Part shown: piece by piece, positions 7,866 to 15,523 of the stretch
Layout: the number at the start of each line of letters is the position of its first letter
How positions within the stretch are numbered: position 1 is the stretch's first letter
Assembly (NCBI RefSeq): GCF_019583405.1
Contig: NZ_SZUU01000002.1
Span: 310,001-374,000, forward strand
DNA: 64,000 nt
Reading direction: 5' to 3'
Origin: Bacteroides fragilis
GTDB lineage: Bacteria > Bacteroidota > Bacteroidia > Bacteroidales > Bacteroidaceae
The notes under the pieces: model-generated
The model's input: the letters and a program-made list of their open reading frames with translations, nothing else
Told to the model about the DNA's origin: nothing
The model's database searches: none
Position numbers and translations under genes: made by a program

Positions 7866-8828
7866 ATGAAAAAGATACTATTCATTGTAGCAATTACATT
7901 CTGTTTGAATGTATGTCTGTATGCACAAAAACAGATGAACTTTAATCGCATTGGTTTATACACAATGAACATCGGAAAAATCGAAGCCATTGTCATCAGC
8001 GATGGACACCTTTGCGTAAATCCGGTGCAGGCCGAGTTCGCGCAGCGTATTGATTCTGCCGAAGTCGCCCGAACGCTTCAAAAGCATTTTGCACCTGCAA
8101 CGGAGGTCGATCTAGCGATGAATATTCTCTTACTGAAAGTTGAAAACCGACTGGTATTGATAGATGCCGGTGCCGGATATGTATTCGGTTCCGAAAGCGG
8201 ACGACTGGTCGAGAATCTTCAGTATGCGGAAATCGCGCCGGAAGAAATAACCGATATTGTAATTACTCACACGCATCCCGACCATATCGGAGGTTTGACA
8301 GACAAAGAAGGGAATCTCTTATTTCCGAATGCTGGAATCTATCTTGCCCGTGAAGAACATGATTTTTGGATGTCACCGAGTCCGGATTTATCCAAAAGTA
8401 CCATGACAGATAAAAAACACATGGAAATGCTGGCGGATGTAGCACAAAAGAACATTCGTTCTGTAACAAACAAACTGCATTTGTTTCAGACGGATGAAGA
8501 ACTGTTGGGGTGTTTGCAGATGATACCTGCTCCGGGACATACGTCGGGACATACCATAATTCGGATATACTCCGGAAACGAGGAGCTTTATCATATTGCC
8601 GATGTTGTACATTCCGAAATAATTTCGTTTGAGCATCCCGAATGGATTTATAACAGCGACACGGACTATAAAGAGGGAATAGAAACACGCAAGAAAACAT
8701 TGGAACGATTAAGTAATTCCAATTCATTGTTTTTCGCTTATCATTTGCCTTGGTCGGGATTAGGATATGTAAAATCCACTGCGGACGGATATAAATGGAT
8801 ACAGAAACGAGTTGTTATGCCGTATTAA
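7866..8828 (+). CDS. Secreted MBL-fold metallo-hydrolase
   Basis: A 320-residue metallo-beta-lactamase-fold enzyme with signal peptide (cleavage near LYAQ, residue 21). The zinc motif HTHPDH occupies residues 135-140, followed by a further His in GHTSGHT (about 224-230) and an Asp in HIADVVHS. The layout resembles methyl-parathion hydrolase/AHL-lactonase-like members, which open lactones or esters. No lipobox is seen, so it should be periplasmic. Part of the same run of exported enzymes; the natural substrate cannot be read from sequence. Confidence 0.88.
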   Translation: MKKILFIVAITFCLNVCLYAQKQMNFNRIGLYTMNIGKIEAIVISDGHLCVNPVQAEFAQRIDSAEVARTLQKHFAPATEVDLAMNILLLKVENRLVLIDAGAGYVFGSESGRLVENLQYAEIAPEEITDIVITHTHPDHIGGLTDKEGNLLFPNAGIYLAREEHDFWMSPSPDLSKSTMTDKKHMEMLADVAQKNIRSVTNKLHLFQTDEELLGCLQMIPAPGHTSGHTIIRIYSGNEELYHIADVVHSEIISFEHPEWIYNSDTDYKEGIETRKKTLERLSNSNSLFFAYHLPWSGLGYVKSTADGYKWIQKRVVMPY

Positions 8829-8840
8829 AATTAAAGGAGA

Positions 8841-9605
8841 ATGACTATGACAAATAATGTTATTGATAATATGCTGGCTCATCGTTCCATCCGTTCATAC
8901 ACGGACAGAGCGGTAAGCGATGAAGACTTGAACTCCATCATCCGTGCGGTACAAACCGCGCCGAATTGGGTAAACCTGCAACTCGTTTCCATGACTGCGG
9001 TAAAGGATGCCGACCGGAGGCAACGTTTCGCTGAATTGTGCGGTCATCAGGCATACATTGCCGAAGCTCCCGTATTCCTCGTGTTCTGCGCCGATTACTA
9101 TAAAGTAGCTCTTGCTTGTCATGCAAAAGGACAGCAACTCGATGAAATGATGCAAGACATCGACACCCTACTCGTGGGAGCGCACGAAGTCGGTATTGCG
9201 CTCGAAGCGGCTGTCGTTGCTGCCGAATCGTTGGGATTGGGGACAGTACCTATCGGAGATGTACGTAAAAATGCACAAGAGGTTATATGTGAATTGCAGC
9301 TTCCCAAATACGTCTTTCCGGTGTTGGGATTGTGCATAGGCTATCCCGCGAATAATCCGAGATTAAAGCCCCGTTTTCCGAAACAAGCGGTCTTTTTCGA
9401 GGAAACATACAATGCTGACTTGAAAGATGACCTTGCTGAATATGACGCATTGTATGCCCAATATCTGAAAGAACGCCCGTGGAACAATCGTGTAGGTAAC
9501 TGGACTGACTTAGCGGCTGATTTTTATCTGCATCCGTATCATTATAAGGGAGTTGCTGATGTATTGTTGAAACAGGGATTCACATCGGCTAAGAACGACA
9601 AGTGA
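8841..9605 (+). CDS. Nitroreductase family protein, NfsA-like
   Basis: A 254-residue FMN-dependent nitroreductase. The N-terminal HRSIRSYTDRAV is the canonical flavin-binding start, APNWVNLQLVSMTAV the second, and GLGTVPIGDVR lies in the expected Gly-rich segment, with LPKYVFPVLGLCIGYP following. The length and the C-terminal extension with basic residues (about 170-254) suit the NfsA/FRP group, which reduce nitro compounds, quinones or flavins with NADPH. A good ribosome site AAAGGAGA lies 8 bp before the start. Next gene is 9 bp downstream. Confidence 0.9.
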   Translation: MTMTNNVIDNMLAHRSIRSYTDRAVSDEDLNSIIRAVQTAPNWVNLQLVSMTAVKDADRRQRFAELCGHQAYIAEAPVFLVFCADYYKVALACHAKGQQLDEMMQDIDTLLVGAHEVGIALEAAVVAAESLGLGTVPIGDVRKNAQEVICELQLPKYVFPVLGLCIGYPANNPRLKPRFPKQAVFFEETYNADLKDDLAEYDALYAQYLKERPWNNRVGNWTDLAADFYLHPYHYKGVADVLLKQGFTSAKNDK

Positions 9606-9614
9606 TTCTTCGCC

Positions 9615-9845
9615 ATGCACATTGCAATCACGACATTGCCGGGTTACAGCCCGCAAGAGAAAAAGCTACTTGCCCGACGACTGAAAGACGCGGCAGTAAA
9701 CCTCATGGGAGTAACCCCATGTACCGTTTCCGTATCTGTAAAAGATTTGCCGATAGAAAATTGGGATGATTTTATCCAAAAGTTACCAGATGATGAAATC
9801 ATTATACCTGAAACATATCGGGAGTATATAAAGCATAAAAAATAA
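9615..9845 (+). CDS. Tautomerase-superfamily protein lacking Pro-1
   Basis: A 76-residue protein of the 4-oxalocrotonate tautomerase group, closest in layout to E. coli PptA: beta strand HIAITTLPG, helix SPQEKKLLARRLKDAAVN, strand CTVSVSVKDLP, then the diagnostic ENWDDF. The family catalyses keto-enol tautomerisation with an N-terminal proline exposed after Met removal. Here residue 2 is His: the start reads M-H-I where PptA has M-P-H-I, as if exactly one codon were lost, and no alternative start exists between the upstream stop and the ATG. It may be inactive or do something else. Confidence 0.78.
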   Translation: MHIAITTLPGYSPQEKKLLARRLKDAAVNLMGVTPCTVSVSVKDLPIENWDDFIQKLPDDEIIIPETYREYIKHKK

Positions 9846-10030
9846 AACTTATTGCATCTCTTCATTATAGCTAAAACATCGAATAGAGTTTAAAATCATC
9901 TTTTAGGGAATAAATCGCCACCATCGGTTGTCATGTGCAACAATACGATAATTGAAGCCATAAGATTTACGGATTATCTTGTCGATGCCGCCTCGAAAAC
10001 CGTTACGAAAGAACTCTTCCGTAAGTTTAA

Positions 10031-10549
10031 CAAAGCAAAGCCCTGCAGTCGTTCTGTAACGAGGAGCAAGACCGGATTGCGCTTTTTCGCACGCTACGCT
10101 ACACGCAAGTCCGATTACACGTCTTATGGAAATCCCTGCCGGAAGAAGATGTTTCGACAAGTAACACGCAAAGCCGTTTCTTGGATATAGCCATCGGGTA
10201 TATCAATACGGAATCGAACTTGCTGCATCGGTACGACCGAGTATAGGAATCGGTGAAACCGAACCCCTTGTATCATTGGACGGGAGCAGTCGTTGAACTG
10301 GTTGAGTTGGTATATGGTTTGAACGAGATGAAGCGTATAGACGACGGTAAAACGGTCATGAACGAGCTGGCCGCATTCTTCGGCAAAATATTCGGTATCA
10401 AACTCGATGCAAGGTATCTCTATGACGCTTATACGGATATTAAGCACCGCAAGAACGACAGCCGGGCGTACTTTCTCGACAAGATACGGGAGCAGCTGAA
10501 CCTGCGGATGCAACGCGATGACGAAAAAGAGCGTGAACGCCGTCGATAA
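10031..10549 (+). pseudogene. rteC: RteC-family remnant, interrupted
   Basis: The last 98 residues (from about 10247) match the RteC C-terminal pattern: YHWTGAVVELVELVYGLNE, then a helical domain and FLDKIREQLNLRM. RteC activates excision genes in tetracycline-inducible Bacteroides conjugative transposons. The same frame is open upstream from 10031 and reads RFLDIAIGYINTESNLLHRYDRV, also RteC-like, but is cut by TAG at 10244-10246, and stops at 10022 and 10028 end it on the left. The N-terminal half is missing or frame-shifted. The GTG at 10253 would give only the C-terminal domain. Strong hint that the redox cluster to the left came on such an element. Confidence 0.65.
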
Positions 10550-10950
10550 CTAAATAGTGCGGAGGGAAACCACGCCCGCATTTCTTTTCTATAATTTACG
10601 ATTTTGTAGATTCCAAGAAAAATATTATATTTGCATAGAGTGTGTGACATGTCGTCATACAAATAATTGTTCAGCATTATGTCTGAACCTGTTATTCCGT
10701 TAACAGTAGCCTAAAGTAATGGTTTGGTACGAGACCTTTTTGATAAAATCCCTGTAATTTACAGAAGTTATACGCGAGTCACTAAATCGTTACCAATAAC
10801 TTTCTCTCTTTTTACTCCAAGCTGTCATTCAGACAGATACATAAAAGTTTCTTATCCGAAGCCAAAGAGAAATAAAAATTAAAATAGGACAAATAATTAT
10901 CAATATGAGGAAGACAACAATAAAATAAAAAAAAACGTTTAAACAAATAT
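10550..10950. other. AT-rich intergenic stretch with an orphan promoter
   Basis: No gene of recognisable family. A plus-strand frame from ATG 10680 reads 11 codons then stops, with a further open stretch of about 55 codons after the stop; I cannot identify it. The region is markedly richer in A+T than the flanking core genes. Confidence 0.5.
10602..10633 (+). promoter_or_regulatory. Bacteroides-type promoter without an intact gene
   Basis: TTTTG (10602-10606) and TATATTTG (10626-10633) separated by 19 bp, an almost ideal -33/-7 pair. It fires rightwards into decayed sequence. Confidence 0.6.
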
Positions 10951-11846
10951 TTACACATATTGCAATCTAATACATTCTGTGTTTTCCCAATTAATCAATT
11001 TATCCGCTTCTTCTAAACTTAAAAAATGAAAATCATTAACCAACTTTATAAAATTCTCATAACAGGGAGAAAGCCCATATTAATTTTTCAAATATCTAAC
11101 CTATATATGTCCCTCGCCTAATGTCAGAATCTTCCTTTTTTGATCTTTATCAAAATCCTTTAAATGAAAATAAGTCATTACATAATTACTCTTTTGCATA
11201 ATTGATCTTATCCAACAATATGGAAACAAACGAAAATATCCTCCACCAGAATACGCAACTTTCCTCCTTAAGACCCCTGTTAAGGAGATTAGAAACTCTT
11301 TTATATACATGCCATTAATTTCAATAATTGCAGGTATATCGGTATTATAGCTGGGAAATCCACCAAAACTTCTTGTCGTAGGAAAAATTGAACAATCAAA
11401 TTCTAACCCATTTTCAATAAAGATCTCGAAAGCCCATTTATTATTTTCTGTTATAGAAAAAGCTGGTGTCCTATAAGCTATTATTTTCTTCGAAATTATA
11501 CTCTCAAGAATTTCAATTGCCTTTTTTGAATCTTCTCTAAAATATTGGACTCCCTTATTCAAAAAAAATCATGACTATAAGAATAACATCCAATTTGATG
11601 CCCTCTACTATCTATCAATCTAATAATTTCTGGATATTTTTCAGCCATAATTCATAAGCAAAAGAAAGTAGCTTTGTAATTACACTCATCTAAAAGATCA
11701 AGAATATTATTCAAATATCCCTCCAAACGAGGAATATAGTCCTTTTCGACACCTATCTGATAACGTTTATAAACCCACCAATCTTCAATATCAAAAGCAA
11801 AGATATTTATATCAATTTCGCTGAGGTATTTTTTATTACTTTAGTA
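10951..11846 (-). pseudogene. Polysaccharide deacetylase, multiply broken
   Basis: On the minus strand the parts join into a deacetylase of the exopolysaccharide type: an N-terminal FAFDIEDWW (metal Asp pair region), ATFFCL then MAEKYPEIIR, the metal-His motif SYSHDF, later IIAYRTPAFSI, YFRLFPY and a C-terminal helix domain ending at 10951. Lesions visible are a TGA in the stretch between FFCL and MAEKYP, a one-base deletion in a T8 run near 11565 (nine T restores the frame), and in-frame TAG (11101) and TAA (about 11083) before the last domain. No good start codon is visible; the 5' end overlaps the acetyltransferase remnant. Such enzymes deacetylate cell-surface polysaccharide. Confidence 0.8.
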
Positions 11847-12003
11847 GGTCTTCCCACCGCAATACACCAATCCGGGATATTTTTAGTAACTAAAGAACCA
11901 GCACCTATTATACTCCCTTTTCCTATAGTTACTCCAGGTATTATTATAGAATCAGTCCCTGTGGAGCATCCCTCCTTTAAATGAATCGGAACTGTAAGCT
12001 TAT
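11807..12003 (-). pseudogene. Hexapeptide acetyltransferase C-terminal remnant
   Basis: About 64 codons of a minus-strand frame read as the end of a WcaF-type acetyltransferase: IIIPGVTIGKGSIIGAGSLV, TKNIPDWCIAVGRPTKVIK. A TAA immediately upstream (near 12004) and absence of the rest of the helix show it is 5' truncated. It overlaps the start region of the deacetylase pseudogene, as in many capsule or exopolysaccharide loci where these genes are coupled. Confidence 0.75.
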
Positions 12004-12022
12004 TTTAACAGTACGTTAAAAC

Positions 12023-12089
12023 TTATTCTTTAGATGCAAATACCAAGTTCTTTACGTGCAAAAGACTTATTATTTGCATCTAAGAATAA
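12023..12089. repeat. Inverted repeat, 20/19-bp arms
   Basis: TTATTCTTTAGATGCAAATA at 12023-12042 and its inverse at 12071-12089, differing by one extra T, around a 28-bp centre. It lies exactly at the break where the acetyltransferase remnant ends. Confidence 0.7.
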
Positions 12090-12188
12090 AATGGCCGGAA
12101 GAGGGCGTTAACAATGTTAATGAAGAGCACTGATACACGCAACCGGAAAATGAGGAAATTAAGATTAAAAGTCAGTGCTCCGACCTTT

Positions 12189-13025
12189 TTAAAGCAATGT
12201 ACAAGGATCTTTCTGCTTAACAAAGCATTGTGACAGCAGCACGGCAAACGGAGTATCGTATACTCTTGCTTTCTGAGGACACCCCTTTACACAGGCACAG
12301 CATTTAATGCAGCGTTCGGCATCCGTATTCAACTCGTCACCTTTTATAATGGCACTCACGGGACACATCTTCGCACATGCACCACAATGAGTACACAAGG
12401 ATTCGTCTTCTACCCAAGGAGTACGGGGAAGTGGGACACCACTCTTACGCAAAGCAATCACCTTTCGCAAAAAACGGAACAGCGGAAAGAAAGGCTGGCG
12501 CGGACGCCGGATTTTACGGACATCCACTGCATATAGCTTCTCCGGCTCGGCAGCAGATGCTATTTTATCCGAGATCTGCTTTCCAAAATCAGCTGCCAAA
12601 GTAAGATCACGTTCATCAGGACGTCCGGCAGCTACGGGATATTTCTCTGTACTATATGAATGTTCTCCAATGAAGGTTGCACCGGCAATCACCTTAAATC
12701 CCTGTTGAATAGCCCAATAATCAAGTTCCATCAACGATTTTTCATAAGCGCGATTACCATATACCACCACGATAACTGCCGGAGTATTATTTCCACGTAC
12801 ACTTGCCAGACGATCCATGGCCAAAGGAGCCACACGCCCTCCATATACAGGTACGACAATAATGGCTAACGCAGATTCGGTAATTACTAAATCCTGAGCT
12901 GCCTGTTGTGTTAAATTCGTGTTTATCACATTTGTTATTCCAGTTCCACGAACAATTGCCTCTCCAACTTGTTTTGAGGTGTGGGTAGGCGAGAAATAAA
13001 TCAGATGGACTTCGTTTGCTGTCAT
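12189..13025 (-). CDS. EFR1-type flavodoxin-ferredoxin protein
   Basis: A 278-residue fusion. Residues 5-165 are a flavodoxin-like domain with phosphate loop SPTHTSKQVGEAI and the VPVYGGRVAP flavin loop. The C-terminal part carries two 4Fe-4S clusters, CTHCGACAKMCP and CIKCCACVKGCP. Proteins of this build move electrons between flavin and ferredoxin-type clusters in anaerobes, in the cytoplasm. It is a single-gene unit divergent from rho with its own promoter at 13046-13053. Partner enzymes are unknown. Confidence 0.9.
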   Translation of the reverse strand: MTANEVHLIYFSPTHTSKQVGEAIVRGTGITNVINTNLTQQAAQDLVITESALAIIVVPVYGGRVAPLAMDRLASVRGNNTPAVIVVVYGNRAYEKSLMELDYWAIQQGFKVIAGATFIGEHSYSTEKYPVAAGRPDERDLTLAADFGKQISDKIASAAEPEKLYAVDVRKIRRPRQPFFPLFRFLRKVIALRKSGVPLPRTPWVEDESLCTHCGACAKMCPVSAIIKGDELNTDAERCIKCCACVKGCPQKARVYDTPFAVLLSQCFVKQKDPCTLL

Positions 13026-13045
13026 AATAGTTATGTTTTGTGCAA

Positions 13046-13053
13046 CAAAGGTA
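13046..13053 (-). promoter_or_regulatory. -7 element, promoter of the EFR1-type gene
   Basis: On the minus strand TACCTTTG, 20 bp before the ATG. It is back-to-back with the rho promoter about 55 bp away. Confidence 0.65.
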
Positions 13054-13106
13054 CACTTTTATGAAGAAAAAAAGAGTAAACGATCATAAAAACCAAATTT
13101 ATTTAT

Positions 13107-13114
13107 TATCTTTG
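13107..13114 (+). promoter_or_regulatory. -7 element, rho promoter with long leader
   Basis: TATCTTTG fits the consensus. Transcription from about 13121 would give a 180-nt leader before the ATG at 13302. That leader contains short inverted repeats (for example GCTTCCGGCC and GCTTCGGCCG around 13219-13255), so leader-based autoregulation is possible, as known for enteric rho. Confidence 0.6.
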
Positions 13115-13301
13115 CGGCGTTGAAACATTCCGATAATCCTCCAACGGGAGACGAAACTCGGATTTCCGATTCAACAAAACATCCCAAATTCATCATATAA
13201 AAACTGTTGCGTTTGTTAAGCTTCCGGCCATTGCGTCGTAGCTTCGGCCGTACGTATTTCAACAAATAAAATTAAAATATTAAATAACTCACATATACTG
13301 T

Positions 13302-15392
13302 ATGTATAACATTATCCAATTGAACGACAAAAATTTGTCGGAACTACAAACTATTGCTCAGGAACTGGGTATCAAAAAAACAGACTCACTTAAGAAAGAA
13401 GAACTTGTCTACAAAATCCTTGATGAACAAGCTATAGCCGGAGCTACTAAAAAAGTAGCAGCTGACAAACTTAAAGAGGAACGTAAAGAAGACAAGAAAA
13501 AACGCTCTCGAGTGACAGTAAAGAAGGAAAACGCCGACAAGGTTTTCTCTTCTACCAAAAATGGTGAACTGACCAAGACAGATGCCAACGCACCTGCAAC
13601 CAAAGCACAAGCTAAGACAACAGAACCGACTAAGGAAGCAACTAAAGAGATGAGTACTGAAACGAGCGCCACTCCGGCAGAATCGACAAAGGTAACTCCT
13701 TATGCCACTCCGAAAAAGAAACCGGGACGTCCCCGCAAAAACGCAGTGGAAGCAGAAACCAAACCTGCAGAGGTTACAGCAGACAAACCTGTAACAACCC
13801 CAGCGGTACAGGAAGAAAAGCCGGCTGCTCAACCGGAAACGGAAAAACGCCCTATCAGCAAACCGATCCTCAAACCGAAACCAACCGTTGTAGACGAAGA
13901 AAGCTCAATCCTCTCGGATATGGATGCAGATGATGATTTTATCCCCATCGAAGATCTGCCTTCAGAAAAAGTAGAACTGCCTACCGAATTATTCGGCAAA
14001 TTCGAATCAACAAAAACAGAACCGGTAACCACCACTCCCGAACCGGCTGCACAACCTCAACGTCCCCGTGTCATTCGCCCACGCGACAACAACAACTACA
14101 GCAATAACAATAATAATAACAACAATAATAATAACAACAATAATAATAACAATCAGCGCAACAATAACCAGCGTCCTCCTGTACAACAACGTCCCATGCC
14201 GCAACAAAATGCAACTGAGCCCGCTCCTGTTCAGGAACGCCGTGTGATTGAACGCGAAAAACCATACGAATTCGATGATATCCTCACCGGAACCGGTGTA
14301 TTGGAAATCATGCAGGATGGCTACGGATTCCTCCGTTCATCAGATTACAACTACCTCTCTTCACCGGACGATATCTATGTATCTCAATCACAAATCAAAC
14401 TATTCGGACTGAAAACCGGTGATGTAGTAGAAGGTGTAATCCGTCCGCCCAAAGAGGGTGAGAAATACTTCCCATTGGTGAAGGTTTCTAAAATCAACGG
14501 ACGTGACGCTGCTTTCGTGCGTGACCGTGTGCCGTTCGACCACCTTACTCCACTTTTCCCGGACGAAAAGTTCAAGCTTTGCAAAGGCGGCTATTCCGAC
14601 TCCATGTCGGCACGTGTGGTAGACCTCTTCTCGCCCATTGGTAAAGGACAGCGTGCACTGATCGTAGCCCAGCCTAAGACAGGTAAGACCATCCTGATGA
14701 AAGAAATTGCCAATGCCATTGCTGCCAATCATCCGGAAGTATATATGATTATGCTGCTGATTGACGAGCGCCCGGAAGAAGTTACCGACATGGCCCGCAG
14801 CGTCAATGCCGAAGTGATTGCTTCTACATTCGACGAACCTGCCGAACGCCACGTAAAAATAGCCGGCATCGTTCTTGAGAAGGCCAAAAGACTGGTAGAA
14901 TGCGGACACGACGTAGTTATCTTCCTCGACTCGATTACACGTCTGGCACGTGCATACAACACTGTATCTCCGGCATCGGGCAAGGTACTTTCGGGTGGTG
15001 TGGATGCAAACGCACTTCACAAACCGAAACGTTTCTTCGGAGCAGCCCGTAACATCGAAAACGGAGGTTCGCTCACAATCATCGCTACCGCCCTGATCGA
15101 CACCGGTTCTAAGATGGACGAAGTGATCTTCGAAGAGTTCAAGGGTACAGGCAACATGGAGTTGCAGCTCGACCGCAACCTGAGCAACAAGCGTATCTTC
15201 CCGGCTGTCAACATTGTGGCATCGAGCACACGCCGCGACGATCTGCTGCTCGACAAACAGACACTGGACCGCATGTGGATCCTGCGCAAGTACCTGTCGG
15301 ATATGAACCCGATCGAAGCAATGGACTTTGTAAAAGACCGACTGGAAAAAACCAAAGACAACGACGAGTTCCTGATGAGCATGAACAGTTAA
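13302..15392 (+). CDS. rho: Transcription termination factor Rho with large disordered insert
   Basis: A 696-residue Rho, far longer than the 419 residues of the E. coli protein. Residues 1-45 are the Rho_N SAP-like domain. About 45-320 is a disordered Lys/Pro/Thr/Glu-rich insert with an asparagine run at roughly 262-290. The cold-shock RNA-binding domain follows ([17 protein letters not shown]), then the ATPase: Walker A QPKTGKT near 455, Walker [14 protein letters not shown], and the Q/R-loop region. It unwinds RNA to stop transcription as a hexamer. In B. thetaiotaomicron the Rho insert has been reported to drive condensate formation; here only the sequence is seen. A 15-bp tandem repeat encodes the Asn run. 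Confidence 0.97.
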   Translation: MYNIIQLNDKNLSELQTIAQELGIKKTDSLKKEELVYKILDEQAIAGATKKVAADKLKEERKEDKKKRSRVTVKKENADKVFSSTKNGELTKTDANAPATKAQAKTTEPTKEATKEMSTETSATPAESTKVTPYATPKKKPGRPRKNAVEAETKPAEVTADKPVTTPAVQEEKPAAQPETEKRPISKPILKPKPTVVDEESSILSDMDADDDFIPIEDLPSEKVELPTELFGKFESTKTEPVTTTPEPAAQPQRPRVIRPRDNNNYSNNNNNNNNNNNNNNNNNQRNNNQRPPVQQRPMPQQNATEPAPVQERRVIEREKPYEFDDILTGTGVLEIMQDGYGFLRSSDYNYLSSPDDIYVSQSQIKLFGLKTGDVVEGVIRPPKEGEKYFPLVKVSKINGRDAAFVRDRVPFDHLTPLFPDEKFKLCKGGYSDSMSARVVDLFSPIGKGQRALIVAQPKTGKTILMKEIANAIAANHPEVYMIMLLIDERPEEVTDMARSVNAEVIASTFDEPAERHVKIAGIVLEKAKRLVECGHDVVIFLDSITRLARAYNTVSPASGKVLSGGVDANALHKPKRFFGAARNIENGGSLTIIATALIDTGSKMDEVIFEEFKGTGNMELQLDRNLSNKRIFPAVNIVASSTRRDDLLLDKQTLDRMWILRKYLSDMNPIEAMDFVKDRLEKTKDNDEFLMSMNS
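14109..14153 (+). repeat. 15-bp tandem repeat in rho encoding poly-Asn
   Basis: Three consecutive units AATAATAATAACAAC (the third ending AAT) within a longer AAC/AAT trinucleotide tract. Unit changes would add or remove five Asn without shifting the frame. Confidence 0.9.
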
Positions 15393-15418
15393 AAAAGTCC
15401 TTTTGTGAACAAAACATA

Positions 15419-15459
15419 AAAAAAAGAGTGAGATTCTGTTTGATTCTCACTCTTTTTAT
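15419..15459 (+). terminator. Terminator after rho
   Basis: Arms AAAAAGAGTGAGA and TCTCACTCTTTTT around a 10-nt loop, followed by ATTTA. The right arm abuts the next promoter. Confidence 0.75.
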
Positions 15460-15460
15460 T

Positions 15461-15468
15461 TAGCTTTG
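15461..15468 (+). promoter_or_regulatory. -7 element, promoter of the kinase pair
   Basis: TAGCTTTG fits TAnnTTTG, 55 bp before the GTG at 15524. Its upstream region overlaps the rho terminator stem. Confidence 0.5.
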
Positions 15469-15523
15469 CACTACATGCATCATAAACAAGCATAAAACAA
15501 ACACCGGAAGTACAACAATTACT

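Noticed and set aside
9903..10160. Minus-strand 85-codon frame over the rteC remnant
   Set aside because: It overlaps the frame that reads as RteC, has no recognisable family and no ribosome site; treated as antisense shadow.
12023..12089. Invertible capsule-type promoter
   Set aside because: The inverted arms are only 28 bp apart and the centre has no TAnnTTTG element in either direction, unlike Bacteroides phase-variable promoters.
14083..14160. Possible CRISPR or satellite array
   Set aside because: The repeat is codon-periodic and in frame inside rho; no spacers.
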